A DNA stretch of 8,518 nucleotides, from the NCBI GenBank assembly GCA_002405555.1, contig DHMA01000078.1, positions 5,111 through 13,628 on the forward strand. The letters are read 5' to 3'. The position numbers and the translations under genes were made by a program. Origin of the DNA: Opitutia bacterium UBA4654. Its GTDB lineage: Bacteria > Verrucomicrobiota > Verrucomicrobiia > Opitutales > Intestinicryptomonadaceae. The notes beneath the pieces are model-generated. The model had not been told where the DNA came from. It searched no databases and saw only the letters and a list, made by a program, of their open reading frames with translations. This document shows, piece by piece, positions 5,624-8,518 of this stretch. Positions within the stretch are counted from its first letter, which is position 1. Every line of letters starts with the position of its first letter.

Positions 5624-7198
5624 TCAATCTTCTTCCGAAAGTTTGAATTCGACGGCGTCTTTGAGAGCCTCCCACGAGGCTACGATGATGTTGTCGGACG
5701 CGCCGACCGTGCCCCAGACGCGCTTCGAGTCTTTCGACTCTATCTGCACGCGCGTGATTGCGTTTGCGCCCGCGCCGCTGTCTATGATGCGCACCTTGAA
5801 GTCGGAAAGTTCGATGTCTTTTATTTGCGGGAATTTTTCGACCAACGCCTTGCGGAGCGCAAGGTCGAGCGCGGCGACAGGCCCGTGGGCCTCGGCAACC
5901 GTGTGTTCGATTGTGCCGTCGATTTCGAGCTTTACCGTAGCCTCGGATTTCGTGATTCTTGCAAATTCGTCGCGCTCCACAATTACCCTGTACCCGCGCA
6001 CCACAAAGTGGTCGCTGTGTTTTTTCAGGAATTTCGAGAGGAGAAGCTCGAACGACGCGTCCGCCGCCTCGTACTCGTAGCCCCTGAATTCGAGGTTTTT
6101 AAGCTCGTCGAGGAACTGCCCGATTACGGGGTCTTTCGAGTTCACGTCTACGCCCATGTCGCGGGCTTTCATCATGACCGACGCCCTGCCCGACATGTCG
6201 CTTACAAGCACGCGCGTGCGGTTGCCCACAAGCGACGGGTCGATATGCTCGTAGCTGCGCTTTACCTTGTTTGCGGCGTCGGCGTGCACCCCGCCCTTGT
6301 GCGCGAAAGACGACGCGCCGACGTAAGGCAGGCGCGTGTCGCTTCTGAGGTTCGCCATTTCGTCGAGGAACAGCGAGAGGTCGCGCAGTTTTGCGAGGTT
6401 TTTTGCGCAGTCAACCCGTTCGCCCATTTTCAGGACGAGGTTCGGGATAATCGTGCAGAGGTTTGCGTTTCCGTTGCGTTCGCCAAGCCCGTTGATTGTG
6501 CCCTGAATCAGCGTTGCGCCCCTGCGGACGCCTTCGAGCGAAACCGCGACGCCTAGCCCGCAGTCGTTGTGGCAGTGCACGCCCACGGGGATTCCGTCCA
6601 TGTGGGCTACGACTTTTTCGACAATCGCGCCGAATTCGTCAACCATCGTGCCGCCGTTTGTGTCGCAGAGGCAGACGAACGCCGCCCCGCCGCGCTTTGC
6701 GGCGTCGAGGGTTGCGAGCGCGTATTCGGGGTTGTCCTTGTAGCCGTCGAAGAAATGCTCGGCGTCGTAGAAAACCGTGCGCCCGTGCGACACGAGATAC
6801 GCCACGGTTTCCTCAATCATTTTGAGGTTTTCCTCCGCCGTCGTTTTTATTACCTCTTCGACGTGCAGAAGCCACGTTTTGCCGAAAATCGTTACGACCG
6901 GCGCTTCCGATTCGAGAAGCAGCGCAACCTGCCTGTCGTCCGCAACCGCGGTATTCGCCCTGCGCGTCGAGCCGAACGCCGCGATTTTTGCGTGGGCAAG
7001 TTTGAGGCTTTTCGCCTGTTCGAAAAACGCCATGTCGCGCGGGTTCGACCCCGGCCAGCCGCCCTCGATGAAGTCGAAGCCGAACTTGTCCATTTTTTCG
7101 GCGAGTCTCAATTTTGCCGTGACGGAAAGCGAAACGCCTTCGCATTGAGTGCCGTCGCGCAGTGTTGTATCGTATATGAAAATTTTATTTTTGCCCAT
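5624..7198 (-). CDS. cimA: (R)-citramalate synthase
   Basis: This 524-residue enzyme of the LeuA/HMGL family should condense pyruvate with acetyl-CoA to (R)-citramalate, the first step of the threonine-independent route to 2-oxobutanoate and isoleucine. The TIM barrel starts at once with YDTTLRDGTQ (9-18; Arg14, metal ligand Asp15). The metal histidines lie in GVHCHNDCGLGVA (206-218; His208, His210), and GTINGLGERNGNANL (233-247) supplies the remaining active-site residues. Residues about 395-515 form the LeuA-type C-terminal regulatory domain, expected to bind an end product such as isoleucine. Overall length and the motifs FIEGGWPGSNPRD (43-55) and FAHKGGVHADA (298-308) fit the long citramalate synthases (TIGR00977 type) better than 2-isopropylmalate synthase. 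The ATG at 7198 sits at the conserved N-terminus without a Shine-Dalgarno sequence. It probably shares a transcript with the downstream acyltransferase. Confidence 0.93.
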   Translation of the reverse strand: MGKNKIFIYDTTLRDGTQCEGVSLSVTAKLRLAEKMDKFGFDFIEGGWPGSNPRDMAFFEQAKSLKLAHAKIAAFGSTRRANTAVADDRQVALLLESEAPVVTIFGKTWLLHVEEVIKTTAEENLKMIEETVAYLVSHGRTVFYDAEHFFDGYKDNPEYALATLDAAKRGGAAFVCLCDTNGGTMVDEFGAIVEKVVAHMDGIPVGVHCHNDCGLGVAVSLEGVRRGATLIQGTINGLGERNGNANLCTIIPNLVLKMGERVDCAKNLAKLRDLSLFLDEMANLRSDTRLPYVGASSFAHKGGVHADAANKVKRSYEHIDPSLVGNRTRVLVSDMSGRASVMMKARDMGVDVNSKDPVIGQFLDELKNLEFRGYEYEAADASFELLLSKFLKKHSDHFVVRGYRVIVERDEFARITKSEATVKLEIDGTIEHTVAEAHGPVAALDLALRKALVEKFPQIKDIELSDFKVRIIDSGAGANAITRVQIESKDSKRVWGTVGASDNIIVASWEALKDAVEFKLSEED

Positions 7199-7226
7199 AG
7201 TTTTTGGCTTTTGACATTATTTTTTC

Positions 7227-7243
7227 GCGGCGCAATCCGCCGC
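7227..7243. repeat. GC-rich hairpin in the cimA leader
   Basis: A perfect 6-bp G/C stem, GCGGCG (7227-7232) with CGCCGC (7238-7243), closes a 5-base loop. It lies 28 bases upstream of the cimA ATG, between thrC and cimA. On the minus strand it is followed by an A-rich stretch, not T, so it is not a terminator. It could structure the 5' leader, but the region is too short for an obvious attenuator or riboswitch. Confidence 0.35.
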
Positions 7244-7255
7244 CGTTTGGGAGTG

Positions 7256-7287
7256 AGAAAACGCCCGCCCGCCTTGCATCGGACGGG

Positions 7288-7288
<1 letters not shown>
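7256..7288 (-). terminator. Probable terminator after thrC
   Basis: On the minus strand GCCCGTCC (7288-7281) can pair with GGGCGGGC (7270-7263), eight pairs with one G-U, around a 10-base loop, followed by GTTTTCTC. The stem begins at the last base of the thrC TAG. The T-tract is short (four), so termination may be partial and some read-through into cimA is possible. Confidence 0.6.

Positions 7289-8518
<1,230 letters not shown>

Noticed and set aside
5525..6556. Plus-strand open frame (343 codons) antisense to cimA
   Set aside because: The opposite strand encodes an intact citramalate synthase with all motifs. The plus-strand product is His/Arg/Val-rich shadow sequence.

Overview
The window is an ordinary-looking chromosomal stretch from a GC-rich bacterium with strong G/C preference at third codon positions. 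It holds seven protein-coding genes and almost no spare DNA. I see no RNA gene, CRISPR array, insertion sequence, phage gene or attachment site. Starts are a mix: some genes have a clear Shine-Dalgarno sequence (GGAGG before the permease), others have none, and one very probably starts with TTG. That mix, a hemolysin-type/GNAT fused acyltransferase and an ABC-2 exporter cassette ending in a short TPR-like protein remind me of Verrucomicrobiota or a related PVC group. This is a guess from general resemblance, not from a marker gene.

Layout. (1) Positions 1-785, minus strand: a secreted FKBP-type prolyl isomerase. Its reading frame is still open where it leaves the left edge, although a terminator-like hairpin lies at about 23-54. 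(2) Positions 786-964: a short AT-rich divergent intergenic region. (3) Positions 965-3597, plus strand: a tight four-gene operon of acylphosphatase, ABC ATPase, ABC-2 permease and an uncharacterised membrane-anchored TPR-like protein. The first three overlap by ATGA junctions and the fourth starts one base after the permease stop. (4) Positions 3596-3632: a hairpin with a T-tract on the minus strand, shared by two convergent transcripts. (5) Positions 3715-7198, minus strand: citramalate synthase followed 34 bases later by a large two-domain acyltransferase of the ornithine/amino-acid lipid type. (6) Positions 7288-8518, minus strand: threonine synthase, cut by the right edge and followed by its own likely terminator.

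How the genes work together. The plus-strand operon looks like a small ABC-2 export system with its own accessory protein; the substrate cannot be read from sequence. On the minus strand, threonine synthase and citramalate synthase stand side by side. They feed the two alternative routes to 2-oxobutanoate, the precursor of isoleucine. The downstream acyltransferase combines an O-acyltransferase (PlsC-like) half and an N-acyltransferase (OlsB-like GNAT) half. That is the expected architecture for a one-protein synthase of an aminolipid such as ornithine lipid.

Nothing here is a clearly new defence or mobile system. The points most worth a second look are the unclosed FKBP frame, the fused acyltransferase and the uncharacterised exporter/TPR cassette.
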